A stretch of DNA of 64,000 bases, taken from NCBI RefSeq assembly GCF_019075875.1, contig NZ_JAHOOZ010000001.1:1736001-1800000 (forward strand), in the 5' to 3' direction. The stretch is from Novosphingobium sp. G106 (GTDB lineage Bacteria > Pseudomonadota > Alphaproteobacteria > Sphingomonadales > Sphingomonadaceae). The position numbers and the translations under genes are program-made. This document shows positions 17,168-26,159 of this stretch, one piece after another. Each line of letters begins with the position of its first letter. Within the stretch, counting starts at the first letter, position 1. The notes below the pieces were generated by a model. It was not told where the DNA came from, searched no databases, and saw only the letters and a list, made by a program, of their open reading frames with translations.

Positions 17168-18415
17168 ATGAACACGGGCGAGCAGGCGGCTACCGATGGT
17201 GGCAGCGCTTCACTGGACCTCGGCAGCAAACTGGTGATGCTGCTCGGGGGCGCGCTGGCCTCGCTGGCGATGGTGAGCATCAGTTCGGTCCTGCCGGCGA
17301 TCGATACGGCGCTGGCCCGCACTCCGGCAGAGAGCCTGCTGGTCAAGCAGCTCATCGGTGCGGTCGGCCTCGCGATGATGATCGGATCGCTGCTCGCGGG
17401 GTTCCTGATCGGCCGCGTCGCGGTGCGCACGATCCTGTTCTCGTCCACGCTCGTCTATGTGCTGGCCGGGACCGCCGGACTCTATCTTTCCGACCTGCGT
17501 GTGCTCGTCGCATCGCGGATGTTGCTCGGCCTTGCCGCCGCGCTCATTCAGATCACGGCGCTGACGCTGATCAACACGCGGCTGCAGGGCCCTACGCGCG
17601 CGCACTGGATGGGCCTGCATATCTCGATAGCGATGGTCTGCACGATCCTGGTCCAGCCGATCGCCGGCTTGATCGGCGATCATGGCTGGCGGCTGCCTTT
17701 CGCGCTCCATGCGCTGGGCCTGCTGATCCTGCCTGCGGTCCTGACGATCCACGAGCAGCAACGCCCGGCCACGCCGAAGACCGCCGCGCGGCGATCCGAA
17801 GACCAGGCCGACCGCAAGGCGTTCTGGGCGGTCTTCCCGTTCCACTATCTGCCGCTGGCGATCCTGATCGGCAGCATCGTCTTCCTGCCGGCGATCTACG
17901 CGCCCTTCCTGCTACGCGAGAAGGGCCTGGGCAATCCTTCGACGATCGCGCTCGTTCTCACCGCGGATTCGATCGCAGGCGCCGTCATCGCCTCGCAGTA
18001 TGGTCGCGCGCGCCGCTACCTGACGCGCCACGGCGCCTTCGCGACGAGTTTCGCCATCGCCGCGATCGGCATGCTCATCGCCGGCCTGTCTTCCAGCGTG
18101 GTCGGCGTGATCGGCGGCATGCTGTTCTATGGGCTGGGCGTGGGCTGGTTCGTCCCCAACCTGATGACCGCGCTCGGCGAGAAGATCGACGGCCCTCGCC
18201 AGGCCCATGCCGTGGGCATCGTCAAGGCCGCGCATTTCACTTCGGCCGGCCTGGCCCTGCTCATCATGGAGCCGCTGTCGCGCTCCTACGGTCCGCAGAT
18301 GAGCCTGATCGCAATGTCGTGCGTCTCGGCCTTCCTGCTGATCATCATCCTGCTGCGATCGGGTGTCGGCAGAGCCAGTCCGCTACGCGCAAGCCTGGCG
18401 CCGCTGCCGTCATAA
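17168..18415 (+). CDS. MFS transporter
   Basis: 415-residue inner-membrane protein with about 12 predicted helices, typical length for the major facilitator superfamily. Helices include KLVMLLGGALASLAMVSISS, IGAVGLAMMIGSLLAGFLIG and the loop FLIGRVAVRTILFSS, which resembles MFS motif A between helices 2 and 3. The central cytoplasmic loop (near residues 195-215) is charged. The ATG at 17168 is preferred; the upstream extension contains no hydrophobic or conserved sequence. It follows a terminator, so it has its own promoter. Position next to catabolic genes suggests substrate uptake or product efflux. Confidence 0.88.
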   Translation: MNTGEQAATDGGSASLDLGSKLVMLLGGALASLAMVSISSVLPAIDTALARTPAESLLVKQLIGAVGLAMMIGSLLAGFLIGRVAVRTILFSSTLVYVLAGTAGLYLSDLRVLVASRMLLGLAAALIQITALTLINTRLQGPTRAHWMGLHISIAMVCTILVQPIAGLIGDHGWRLPFALHALGLLILPAVLTIHEQQRPATPKTAARRSEDQADRKAFWAVFPFHYLPLAILIGSIVFLPAIYAPFLLREKGLGNPSTIALVLTADSIAGAVIASQYGRARRYLTRHGAFATSFAIAAIGMLIAGLSSSVVGVIGGMLFYGLGVGWFVPNLMTALGEKIDGPRQAHAVGIVKAAHFTSAGLALLIMEPLSRSYGPQMSLIAMSCVSAFLLIIILLRSGVGRASPLRASLAPLPS

Positions 18416-18439
18416 CAACGGCCGCGGCGCCGATCGGCC

Positions 18440-19189
18440 TTACTTGCGGATCGTGCTGTCGATCGAACCGATGCCGTCGATCGTCACGGTCATGACGTCG
18501 CCCGGCTGGATAGCCACATCGTTGAACCCCGGAGGCGCGCCGGTCGAGATCAGGTCGCCGGGATTGAGCGTGACGACCTTGCTGACCCATTCGATGATCT
18601 CGTAGACGTCCCAGGCCAGCAGGCTGGAATTGATCGTGAGATATTCCTTGCCGTTGACCGCGCCGCGGATCGTGGCGTCCTTCGGATCGATGTCCGTCGC
18701 GATCACCGGACCCACGGTGCCGAAGCCGTCGAACATCTTGCCCCAGATATGTGGGAAGGTCGTTTCAATCTTGGATTCGAACACGGTCGTGTCGTTCACG
18801 CAGGTATAGCCGAGGATGTAGTCCTTGGCGTCCTTCGCCGAAACCTTGCTGCAGGTCTTGCCGATAACGATCGCCAGTTCGGGCTCCATGTAGACCGTGG
18901 TCGCGACTTCGGGATATTCCATCGAGCCGCCGGTGCTGATCAGCGAGCTGTAGGGCTTGATGAAGATGCCCGGACCGTCGCGGTCGCCGATCGCCCAGCC
19001 GCCGAACAGCGCGACGATCTGGTTGGTCGGATCGAGCGGGAACAGCATTTCGAACTCCGAAGCGGAGCCCAGCGCCGCGCCCTTGCGCGGATCGGCGGCG
19101 AAGCGATCACCCTCCAGCGCATAGACGGTGTCCCCCTCGACGATGGCCCAGGTCGACTGACCTTGATGATTTACGCGTGCGAACTTCAT
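18440..19189 (-). CDS. Fumarylacetoacetate hydrolase (FAH) family protein
   Basis: 249-residue FAH-superfamily enzyme, a class that acts on beta-keto-type acids in aromatic breakdown (hydrolases, hydratases, decarboxylases). It has the metal-binding segment YMEPELAIVIGKTCSKV (the ExE pattern), followed by YILGYTCVNDTTVFESK and the C-terminal LNPGDLISTGAPPGF loop. The start at 19189 (MKFARVNHQGQS) is the standard FAH start. It is convergent with the MFS gene. With the CoA transferase, amidohydrolase and crotonase nearby this suggests a local catabolic set with unknown substrate. Confidence 0.9.
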   Translation of the reverse strand: MKFARVNHQGQSTWAIVEGDTVYALEGDRFAADPRKGAALGSASEFEMLFPLDPTNQIVALFGGWAIGDRDGPGIFIKPYSSLISTGGSMEYPEVATTVYMEPELAIVIGKTCSKVSAKDAKDYILGYTCVNDTTVFESKIETTFPHIWGKMFDGFGTVGPVIATDIDPKDATIRGAVNGKEYLTINSSLLAWDVYEIIEWVSKVVTLNPGDLISTGAPPGFNDVAIQPGDVMTVTIDGIGSIDSTIRK

Positions 19190-19266
19190 GACACCTCTTC
19201 CACTGTGATCGAAAATTGTCTGGCGGACGCTAGAGAGCGCCGCCCGGCAGGGCCATGACTTTCCGT

Positions 19267-19980
19267 TCAAACCGATGCATCAATCACCCGAAATACGGCT
19301 CCCGATCCCGCATCGCGGACGATGTCCACCCGCGCGCCGTCCCAATGATAGTCGAGATGGCGGCCCTGGACCGGATCGGAAGCGGAATCGGGATGGAACA
19401 GCCCGACGCATTCTCCGCCCGGATGCCGGACGCTGGGATAGACAACGCCTTCCGAGGCGGCCGCCCGCAGGCTCCGGCCGAGCTGCTGCGACGCTTCGTA
19501 GCTGGCTGGATCGAGCGCCGGATCGCTGCGGCCTCGCAGATCGTGGAGATTGGCCGACACTGACAGCACGATCTCGCGAAACTGTGAGGTCCAGCCCGGG
19601 CGCTCGGCCGTACGCGCCATGAAGCGCGCGTGGTGATGGATCGTCTCGAATAGCGCCGTCTCGAAAGCCCGGCCCGCATAGAGCACGCCGTAGGAGCCGT
19701 CGGTGAAGCGGCTGGGCCGGTCGGTGCTGACGTGGGTAAAAGGCGCCATCAGGTAGGACGCACCCACCCCACCGACCCGCCGCTCGACCGGAACGAGATC
19801 GAGATTGCCGATCGTCACCATGATCCGCGGATTGGTCTTCTGCTCGGCCGAGATCAGCAGCGCCCAGTCGGCCGGGTCGGCGATGTCCTCGAACAGGTCG
19901 ATCGGCGGGAAAGTGCTACGGATGATCCTGACCGCGCGCCGCCATTTGATCCGCGTGACCGGAATCGCCTCCGCGCTCAC
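19267..19980 (-). CDS. RES-domain toxin
   Basis: 237-residue protein with the RES domain (Arg-Glu-Ser pattern). It includes FTDGSYGVLYAGRAFETALFE and the later catalytic Glu/Ser region. RES toxins of Xre-RES systems (ParT, MbcT type) deplete NAD+ or ADP-ribosylate a metabolic enzyme. The gene overlaps the end of the antitoxin gene by 4 bases, the usual antitoxin-toxin order. The length is at the long end for the family. Confidence 0.88.
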   Translation of the reverse strand: MSAEAIPVTRIKWRRAVRIIRSTFPPIDLFEDIADPADWALLISAEQKTNPRIMVTIGNLDLVPVERRVGGVGASYLMAPFTHVSTDRPSRFTDGSYGVLYAGRAFETALFETIHHHARFMARTAERPGWTSQFREIVLSVSANLHDLRGRSDPALDPASYEASQQLGRSLRAAASEGVVYPSVRHPGGECVGLFHPDSASDPVQGRHLDYHWDGARVDIVRDAGSGAVFRVIDASV

Positions 19981-20390
19981 CAGCCACCGCGCTCGGCGTC
20001 GAGATAGCGGCGCACGCGCATGATGTCGGTCAGTTCGCCGCCCAGCATGACATCGAGCGCGCTAGCGCCGGCGAAAGCGGCATTGCTCGCGCGGATCCAG
20101 GCATAGCCGCGTTCCGCCTCGGCGAAAATGATCCGCAGCGCCTTGTGAATGCCCATGAGATTAGAGAGGCGCGCGGCCGCATCGCGCGAGAACCGCCCCG
20201 CCCCTTCCGCCTTCCAGCGGCGATAGGATCGGACCGGCATGTCGAGCAGCGTTGCCGCTTGCTCGTCGGTGACGCCCCATTTGGCGAAAAGGTTGATCGC
20301 CGCGCGAAACATGGCCGCCGCCTCGTCCTGGGATACGGGATCGGCGCGGAAGGCCTGGGGCGTGGTGTCAACGAGCTGCAGAGCCGGCAT
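19977..20390 (-). CDS. Xre/MbcA/ParS-type antitoxin (DUF2384)
   Basis: 137-residue antitoxin paired with the RES toxin. The N-terminal part contains a helix-turn-helix-like region (FAKWGVTDEQAATLLDMPVRSY). The C-terminal part has the DUF2384 pattern around NAAFAGASALDVMLGGELT and IMRVRRYLDAERGG, which plugs the toxin active site in known structures. The genes overlap by 4 bases, so translation is coupled. Such antitoxins usually repress their own promoter, which would lie in 20391-20518. Confidence 0.88.
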   Translation of the reverse strand: MPALQLVDTTPQAFRADPVSQDEAAAMFRAAINLFAKWGVTDEQAATLLDMPVRSYRRWKAEGAGRFSRDAAARLSNLMGIHKALRIIFAEAERGYAWIRASNAAFAGASALDVMLGGELTDIMRVRRYLDAERGGW

Positions 20391-20518
20391 GGCAATTCTC
20401 CATATGGCATCATATAGCGTCTACATGGCCATTTGGCAATATCACGCCCAACTTTCATTTTCCTACACGAACCATTCTGGTTATCTGAATTGCTCCTCGT
20501 TTGCTCGGAGCCCTTGCC

Positions 20519-20931
20519 ATGCCGCTGCTCGATCGCTTCTCGGCCCGATCACCGGGATCCTCGACAAAATCATCCCCGACAAGGACGCGCGCGATCGTGC
20601 CAAGCTCGAACTGATCAGGTTGCAAGGCTCACAGGAGATGGAGCTGCTCCAGACCCGGCTTTCGGCGATCATAGCCGAGGCGAGCTCGTCTGATCCCTGG
20701 ACCAGCCGCGCGCGGCCGAGCTTCCTCTATGTCATGTATGCGCTGATCCTCTGGGCCGTGCCGATGGGCGTGATCGGCGCCTTCAGCCCGCGCATCGCCG
20801 GCGACATCGCTGCAGGGATGACAGCCTATCTCCGCGGCCTGCCCGAGCCGCTCTACGCGCTCTTCGGCACGGGCTACCTCGGCTACTCGGCGATGCGCCA
20901 GTGGGGCAAGATCGCCGGTTCAGACAAGTAG
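20519..20931 (+). pseudogene. Holin-like three-helix membrane protein, apparent frameshift
   Basis: The ATG at 20519 has GGAG 8 bases upstream and begins MPLLDR. The following family-like sequence (LLGPITGILDKIIPDKDARD, then KLELIRLQGSQEMELLQTRL) is one frame away. Restoring one base near 20535 would give a continuous protein of about 137 residues starting MPLLDRLLGPITG. The second half has two hydrophobic helices (FLYVMYALILWAVPMGVIG and a Gly/Leu-rich stretch). The pattern fits the phage-derived '3TM holin' proteins common in Alphaproteobacteria, which form membrane lesions or have been domesticated. No other phage genes are nearby. Confidence 0.6.
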
Positions 20932-21034
20932 CCGCGGTGGACGGCGGCCCACGCGGCGCAGTTAAGAAACGGTAAGTGCTTTGCGGCTATAGCAGTGCCT
21001 CATGCGGGAAGATCGCCGCTTTCGGAGGTATCGG

Positions 21035-21394
21035 ATGAGCCGTTCGGCTGGGAAATCGTGGCGCGCCAAGGCCGGCACTCTCGCCATGCTGCTGCCATTT
21101 CTGGCGCTGGCCGCCTGCGCCAGCAGCAGTCAGGACCAAGCGATGTCCGAAAAGCTGGCGGCCGCCGAAGCCGCCGCCAACAAGGCGATCGAAGCGCAGC
21201 ATGCCGCCGAGAAGGCCGCCGCGACGGCCGCCGCGCTTCGCCCGGCAATGGCGCCCCAACCGCAGGTAGTGTCGGACATCTCCAACAACGACGATGACAA
21301 CGGCGACGACAATCGCGACGGCGACGACGGGTCCAGCCATGACAACGGCAACAACCAGGCCGCCGACGAAGTCGTCGTCCCTGGCCAGGGCTGA
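21035..21394 (+). CDS. Small lipoprotein with coiled coil and Asp/Asn-rich tail
   Basis: 119-residue predicted lipoprotein. The ATG at 21035 has GGAGGT 5 bases upstream. The signal sequence ends in the lipobox LALAAC (Cys near residue 28). An Ala/Lys/Glu heptad region follows (about 36-70; KLAAAEAAANKAIEAQHAAE), like Lpp-type periplasmic coils. The tail (about 85-119) is very rich in Asp, Asn and Gly. It probably sits in the outer membrane and could bind metal through the acidic tail, but that is inference. No known family was recognised. Confidence 0.7.
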   Translation: MSRSAGKSWRAKAGTLAMLLPFLALAACASSSQDQAMSEKLAAAEAAANKAIEAQHAAEKAAATAAALRPAMAPQPQVVSDISNNDDDNGDDNRDGDDGSSHDNGNNQAADEVVVPGQG

Positions 21395-21492
21395 CAAGGC
21401 TGACCCCTCCTGTCAGAATCCTTGTCAGTTTGCGCCGCGCCGCCTAATCGCTCAGCCAATCGTTCCGCACCTAAGCATCGGGGCTCAGGATC

Positions 21493-21936
21493 ATGGCTGA
21501 CAGACTCGTATATGTCCTCAACGGGCCCAACCTGAACCTGCTCGGCCTGCGCGAGCCCGAGATCTACGGCAACGACACGCTCGACGATATCGCCGCCCTG
21601 CTCGATGACCGCGCCCAGCAGCTCGGCCTGACGATCGAGATGCGCCAGTCGAACCACGAGGGCCATCTGCTTGACTGGCTGCACGAGGCCCAGGCCGAAG
21701 GCGCCGTCGCGGTGCTGCTCAACGCGGGCGCCCTCACCCACACCAGCCTCGCGCTCTACGACGCGATCCGCTCGATCAAGACGCCGGTGATCGAGGTGCA
21801 CATTTCCAACCCGCACGCGCGCGAGGAATTCAGGCACAAGAGCTATGTCGGCATGGCCGCGAAAGGCTCGATCGCCGGGTTCGGCGCGAAGGGCTATGTC
21901 CTCGCGCTGGAAGCAGCCGCGGGGCTAACTTCCTAA
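21493..21936 (+). CDS. aroQ: Type II 3-dehydroquinate dehydratase
   Basis: 147-residue cytosolic enzyme of the shikimate pathway that converts 3-dehydroquinate to 3-dehydroshikimate. Family motifs are present: VLNGPNLNLLGLREPEIYG with the catalytic Tyr and Arg loop, the substrate loop LNAGALTHTSLAL, and PVIEVHISNPHAREEFRHKS with the catalytic His. The length is typical of AroQ. It ends 10 bases from the convergent Lrp-family gene. Confidence 0.96.
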   Translation: MADRLVYVLNGPNLNLLGLREPEIYGNDTLDDIAALLDDRAQQLGLTIEMRQSNHEGHLLDWLHEAQAEGAVAVLLNAGALTHTSLALYDAIRSIKTPVIEVHISNPHAREEFRHKSYVGMAAKGSIAGFGAKGYVLALEAAAGLTS

Positions 21937-21945
21937 TCCTGCTAC

Positions 21946-22410
21946 CTATTCCAGCGGCACGCCGGGAAGCTGCTTCGCGGTGCGAATCGTCAGAGAGGTC
22001 TTCACGCTCGCCACGTTAGGCGCCGGCGTCAGCTTCGAGGTCAGGAACTCCTGGAAGCTCTGCAGGTCGCGGCTGACGATCTTGATGATGAAGTCGATCT
22101 CGCCGTTGAGCATGTGGCACTCGCGCACTTCGGGCAGGTCGCGCATGTGCTCTTCGAACTGGCGGAGCGATTCCTCGGCCTGGCTCTTCAGGCTGACAAG
22201 CGCGAAGACGGTGATCGCATAGCCGAGCTTCGAAGCATCGAGCTCGGCGTGATAGCCCTTGATCACGCCATCTTCCTCGAGCGCGCGAACCCGGCGCAGG
22301 CAAGGCGGCGCGGTCAGGCCGACGCGCTGAGCCAGTTCGACATTGGTCACGCGTCCTTCATCCTGGAGCTCCGCCAGCAACCGCCTGTCGATCTGGTCGA
22401 GATTTGCCAT
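21946..22410 (-). CDS. Lrp/AsnC-family transcriptional regulator
   Basis: 154-residue regulator. The N-terminal helix-turn-helix (LDQIDRRLLAELQDEGRVTN, AQRVGLTAPPCLRRVRALEE) is followed by the RAM ligand-binding domain (ALVSLKSQAEESLRQFEEHM through IIKIVSRDLQSFQEFLTSKL). This is the length and order of Lrp-type feast/famine regulators that bind amino acids. The start at 22410 (MANLDQIDRR) is the normal Lrp start and an upstream extension is not needed. Its effector and targets are unknown. Confidence 0.93.
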   Translation of the reverse strand: MANLDQIDRRLLAELQDEGRVTNVELAQRVGLTAPPCLRRVRALEEDGVIKGYHAELDASKLGYAITVFALVSLKSQAEESLRQFEEHMRDLPEVRECHMLNGEIDFIIKIVSRDLQSFQEFLTSKLTPAPNVASVKTSLTIRTAKQLPGVPLE

Positions 22411-22622
22411 GCGTCCGCCCTTTCGACCCCTGCCGGGCCGCCCCTGTCGTTCGGCAACTTCCACGACGGGAAGTACCCTCGCCCGATAATATTATTATCT
22501 TCTATCGCAATTGTCCCGCTTTGCAACGCACCTCCCGCACGGCCTGACGCAGCGGCAACTAACTGTTAGGGAGTAATGCCCCACGTGAACATTCGCTCAC
22601 GTCGCGGAGCCGCGGAGCCCAA

Positions 22623-24377
22623 ATGCATTTCGACGATCGCCTCGCTACAGTGCTGCGCAATCCCGCCGGCAGCGAGACGATCGCGCGCGCGCAGTTCCGC
22701 CAGCTGCTCGACCTGCTCGGCACACTGCCGAGCGATGCGCAGAGCGAAATGGTCGATGCTGCCTATCTGCGGCTTGGCGAACTCGCCGCGGCGATCCCCG
22801 CCAGCGAACGCGCGGCCATTCTGGAAGAACCGGTGCTGCGCCTGCGCAGCCTGCGGCTCGTGGCCCAGCTCGCTCTGGCCGAGCCCTCGGTCGCAAGCGC
22901 TGCGATGGCACGGGCCGAGCTCGGCGAGGAGCAATGGCTGGACCTGATCCCGGCGCTGCCGGTGAGTGCACGCGGCGTCGTACGCCATCGCCGCGGGCTG
23001 CCCCGCAGCGTCGAGGCGCTGCTTGCCCGGCTCGGCGTGGCCGATCGCGGGCTACCCCCGGCCGATGCCTTCGAACTGGGCGAAGTGTTCGAGCTTGCCG
23101 AAACACCCGCTGAAGCCCTGCCGGAAACGCCGGCCGTAACGGAGTACGAGGAAGCGCCACCGCAGATCGACGAGATCGGCGCGATCGTCCGGCGCATCGA
23201 AGCCTTCCGCAAGACACGCGAGCTCGCTGGGCTCGACGCCGCGGGCGAGGATGCGCAGCAAGCGCTGAGCATGCATCTCGGCCCGGCCCGCACGGTCTCG
23301 GCCTTCGATTTCGCTACCGATGCCGAGGGCCGCATCGTCTGGGCCGAGCCGGGCATCGCGCCCGCCGCGATCGGTCTGCGGCTGGCGGCACGCGACGCCG
23401 ATAGCCCGGTGCAGAGTTCGTCCGAATTGCTCGCCGCCTTCCGCCACCGCCAGCCGATCGGCCGTGCCGCGCTGACCGTCGTCGGCGCGCCTGCGGTGGC
23501 GGGCGAATGGCGGATCGACGCCGCTCCGCGCTTCGACCAGCCGGGCGGCCGCTTCGTCGGCTACATCGGCCGGCTGCGGCGGCCCGTCGCCGGCGGCCTG
23601 CCCGTAGAGCGCGACAGCCAGGCCGACCGCATGCGCCAGGTCCTGCACGAACTGCGCACGCCGGTGAACGCGATCCAGGGCTTCGCCGAAGTGATCCAGC
23701 AGCAGTTGTTCGGCCCCACGCCGCACGAATACCGCGCGCTCGCCGCGACGATCGCCAGCGATTCCGCGCGCATGCTCGCGGGCTTCGAGGAGCTCGAGCG
23801 GCTGGTGAAGCTCGACAGCGGCGCCATGGCGCTCGATCCCGGCGAATGCGATCTGCTGCCGATACTCGCCGGCACGATCGCCCAGCTCCAGAGCTTCAAC
23901 GCTCCGCGCCGCAGCGCGCTCGAGCTCGAATGTGACGAACCGGCGCTGCCCGTCGCGCTCGACCAGGCGGAGGCCGAACGCCTCGTCTGGCGGCTGCTGG
24001 CCACATTGGCCGGGGCGACGTCGCCCGGCGAGACGCTGCGCCTGCGCGCGCGGCTACGCGATGCGGGGGAAGGCGACACTGAAGATCGCGCGCCCCAGGA
24101 TCATGGCTACGTACGGATCGTCCTGCGCCTGCCCGCCTCGCTCGCCTTCACCGACGGCGACGCGCTGTTCGATACCGGGGCGATTGCCCAGCCCCCGGCG
24201 CTCGCCGCGGGCATGTTCGGCACCGGCTTCGCGCTCCGGCTCGCCGCCGCCGAAGCCAAGGCCGCGGGCGGCGCGCTTGAGCGTCGGCAGAAGAACCTGC
24301 GCCTGACTTTGCCTGGCACGGACCTGGCCGATCTGCCTCCGTTAGTCGCAGATTCCGCCGAAACGGGCCTTCGGTAA
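22623..24377 (+). CDS. Histidine-kinase-like protein with degenerate ATPase region
   Basis: 584-residue protein. The N-terminal 200 residues are helical and Ala/Glu-rich. A PAS-like or sensor segment follows (about 225-325). The dimerisation and phosphoacceptor box is at about 338-355 (RQVLHELRTPVNAIQGFAEV, a standard HisKA box). The C-terminal region should be the ATPase, but the usual N-box and GxGxGL motifs are weak or absent, with LPASLAFTDGDALFD and GMFGTGFALRLAAAEAKAAG as candidates. It may be a phosphotransfer or allosteric kinase relative. No response regulator is adjacent and no membrane span is obvious. Confidence 0.75.
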   Translation: MHFDDRLATVLRNPAGSETIARAQFRQLLDLLGTLPSDAQSEMVDAAYLRLGELAAAIPASERAAILEEPVLRLRSLRLVAQLALAEPSVASAAMARAELGEEQWLDLIPALPVSARGVVRHRRGLPRSVEALLARLGVADRGLPPADAFELGEVFELAETPAEALPETPAVTEYEEAPPQIDEIGAIVRRIEAFRKTRELAGLDAAGEDAQQALSMHLGPARTVSAFDFATDAEGRIVWAEPGIAPAAIGLRLAARDADSPVQSSSELLAAFRHRQPIGRAALTVVGAPAVAGEWRIDAAPRFDQPGGRFVGYIGRLRRPVAGGLPVERDSQADRMRQVLHELRTPVNAIQGFAEVIQQQLFGPTPHEYRALAATIASDSARMLAGFEELERLVKLDSGAMALDPGECDLLPILAGTIAQLQSFNAPRRSALELECDEPALPVALDQAEAERLVWRLLATLAGATSPGETLRLRARLRDAGEGDTEDRAPQDHGYVRIVLRLPASLAFTDGDALFDTGAIAQPPALAAGMFGTGFALRLAAAEAKAAGGALERRQKNLRLTLPGTDLADLPPLVADSAETGLR

Positions 24378-24445
24378 CCTTTTCAAGTTATAATGCTGAC
24401 CGAATCCCCATCCCGGGGGGACAACCGCTTGGGAGAGTTCGGCCC

Positions 24446-25483
24446 TTGGCCCGCAGCGTCAGCATCATAGACCGGCCCGCGGCGCCCGAATTCGTCCGTT
24501 TCCCCGCCGGCACTCCGCCGCGCTTCCTCGTGACGATCGACACCGAGGAGGAGTTCGACTGGGCTGCGCCGCTGCGCCGCGAAGGCCACGGCCTGGCGAC
24601 GATCCCCAGCTTCGCCCGCTTCGTGCAGTTCTGCGAGAGCTTCGGTGTCGTTCCGCTCTTTCTGATCGACTATCCCATCGCCACGGCGCCCGCGACCGCC
24701 GAAGTGCTCGGCCCGGCGCTGGCTGCAGGCAAGGCCGAGATCGGCGTCCACCTACACCCCTGGGTCAACCCTCCGTTCGATGAGGACCTCAGCGAATTCA
24801 ACAGTTTCCCCGGCAATCTTCCCGAAGCAGTGGAGCGTGAGAAATTCCGCGACCTGCGCGACGCGATTCGGGCCAACCTTGGCGTGGCTCCGCAGATATA
24901 CCGCGCCGGGCGTTATGGCGCAGGTCCGAACACCGCCGCGATCCTGCGCGAAACGGGCATAGCGATCGACACTTCGGTCCGCGCGTTGTTCGACTACAGT
25001 TCCACGGGCGGCCCCAACTACCGAGACCACCCGCGCCGACCCTATTGGCTGGGCGAGGACAAGCGTCTGCTCGAACTGCCGGTGACCACGGTATACGGCG
25101 GCCTTCTGCGCCGCTGGGGCGCGCAAATTTATCCGCAACTCTGGCGCGGACCGCGGCTGCGCGGCGCGATGGCCCATGCGCGGCTGCTCGAACGCATCCC
25201 GCTGACCCCGGAGGGCATAACCCCCGCCGAAGCCAAGCGCGGCATCGACGCCGCGCTGGCCGAAAATCTGCCGCTGCTGACTTTCTCGTTCCACAGCCCG
25301 TCGCTGGCGCCGGGGCATACTCCTTATGTCCGCACGCCCGCCGATCTCGATGTATTCTATGACTGGTGGCGCGAGATCTTCGCCCACCTCGCCCGCCGCG
25401 GTGTGGCGGGGACCAGCGTACGCGACCTGGCCGCGTCGCTGGGCCTCGCCCAGTCCGCACTCGCCGAACCCGCCCTTGCCTAG
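24446..25483 (+). CDS. Polysaccharide deacetylase family (WalW-like) protein
   Basis: 345-residue protein of the NodB/polysaccharide-deacetylase superfamily. It begins near the first catalytic strand FLVTIDTEEEFDW, continues with EIGVHLHPWVNPPFDED (His metal ligands), YRAGRYGAGPNTAAIL and a late LLTFSFHSPSLAPGHTPYV. The lead start is TTG at 24446. An ATG at 24393 is out of frame by one base across a G6 run, so an upstream start combined with an indel is possible. No signal peptide, so it probably acts in the cytosol or with lipid-linked sugar, as in WalW-type capsule loci. Confidence 0.82.
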   Translation: MARSVSIIDRPAAPEFVRFPAGTPPRFLVTIDTEEEFDWAAPLRREGHGLATIPSFARFVQFCESFGVVPLFLIDYPIATAPATAEVLGPALAAGKAEIGVHLHPWVNPPFDEDLSEFNSFPGNLPEAVEREKFRDLRDAIRANLGVAPQIYRAGRYGAGPNTAAILRETGIAIDTSVRALFDYSSTGGPNYRDHPRRPYWLGEDKRLLELPVTTVYGGLLRRWGAQIYPQLWRGPRLRGAMAHARLLERIPLTPEGITPAEAKRGIDAALAENLPLLTFSFHSPSLAPGHTPYVRTPADLDVFYDWWREIFAHLARRGVAGTSVRDLAASLGLAQSALAEPALA

Positions 25484-25550
25484 AGCATGACGGCAAGCTA
25501 ACGCGCCCGAGGTCCGGCACCACGCACAGCGGTGGCGGGCGCGGCAAATG

Positions 25551-25626
25551 GGGCCTGTAGCTCAGCGGTTAGAGCTGGCCGCTCATAACGGCTAGGTCGC
25601 GGGTTCGAATCCTGCCGGGCCCACCA
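25551..25626 (+). tRNA. tRNA-Ile2 (anticodon CAT)
   Basis: A complete tRNA of 76 bases with encoded CCA. The acceptor is GGGCCTG with CGGGCCC, the anticodon loop is CTCATAA and the T arm contains GGTTCGAATCC. CAT could mean Met. The GGGCC acceptor and whole-molecule pattern match the lysidine-modified isoleucine tRNA of Alphaproteobacteria rather than elongator Met. It is 37 bases upstream of tRNA-Pro(TGG). Confidence 0.9.
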
Positions 25627-25663
25627 TTGCCGCGAAGGAACTGGTCGGCCGACCGCACGGTGT

Positions 25664-25740
<77 letters not shown>

Positions 25741-26159
25741 ATTCTCTTTCATTAGAGTTCGATAGCTGAAATGGGGTACCACCGCCTTCGGGCGGCCCAC
25801 TCATTTGGCTCAAAGAATCAAAAGGTTCTCGGAATTGAACGGTCAGCTCGCCACCGGCGAATGTGGCGTTCGATAGAATGAGATTCAAAGCCCGTTGTTG
25901 GACGGCTATCGGCTGCTTCGTGAAACCCTCGTGCGCCGTGCGCGCGACCTCCAGCAGCGCAATTCCGTCATCGATCAGGTCATCCTCCGCGCTAGCCATT
26001 AGCTCCAGATCATGGATGCACCGATGGCGCTCTTCGCGCCACTGCGCCGAAAGCCGATCATGGAACTCGGCAGTGATCTTTCCGTCCATTTTGTCGACGT
26101 AGAGAGTGTCCAGACGTCCCTGCAGCCGATCCGCCTCTGCCCGGAGACGCCTCACCTGG

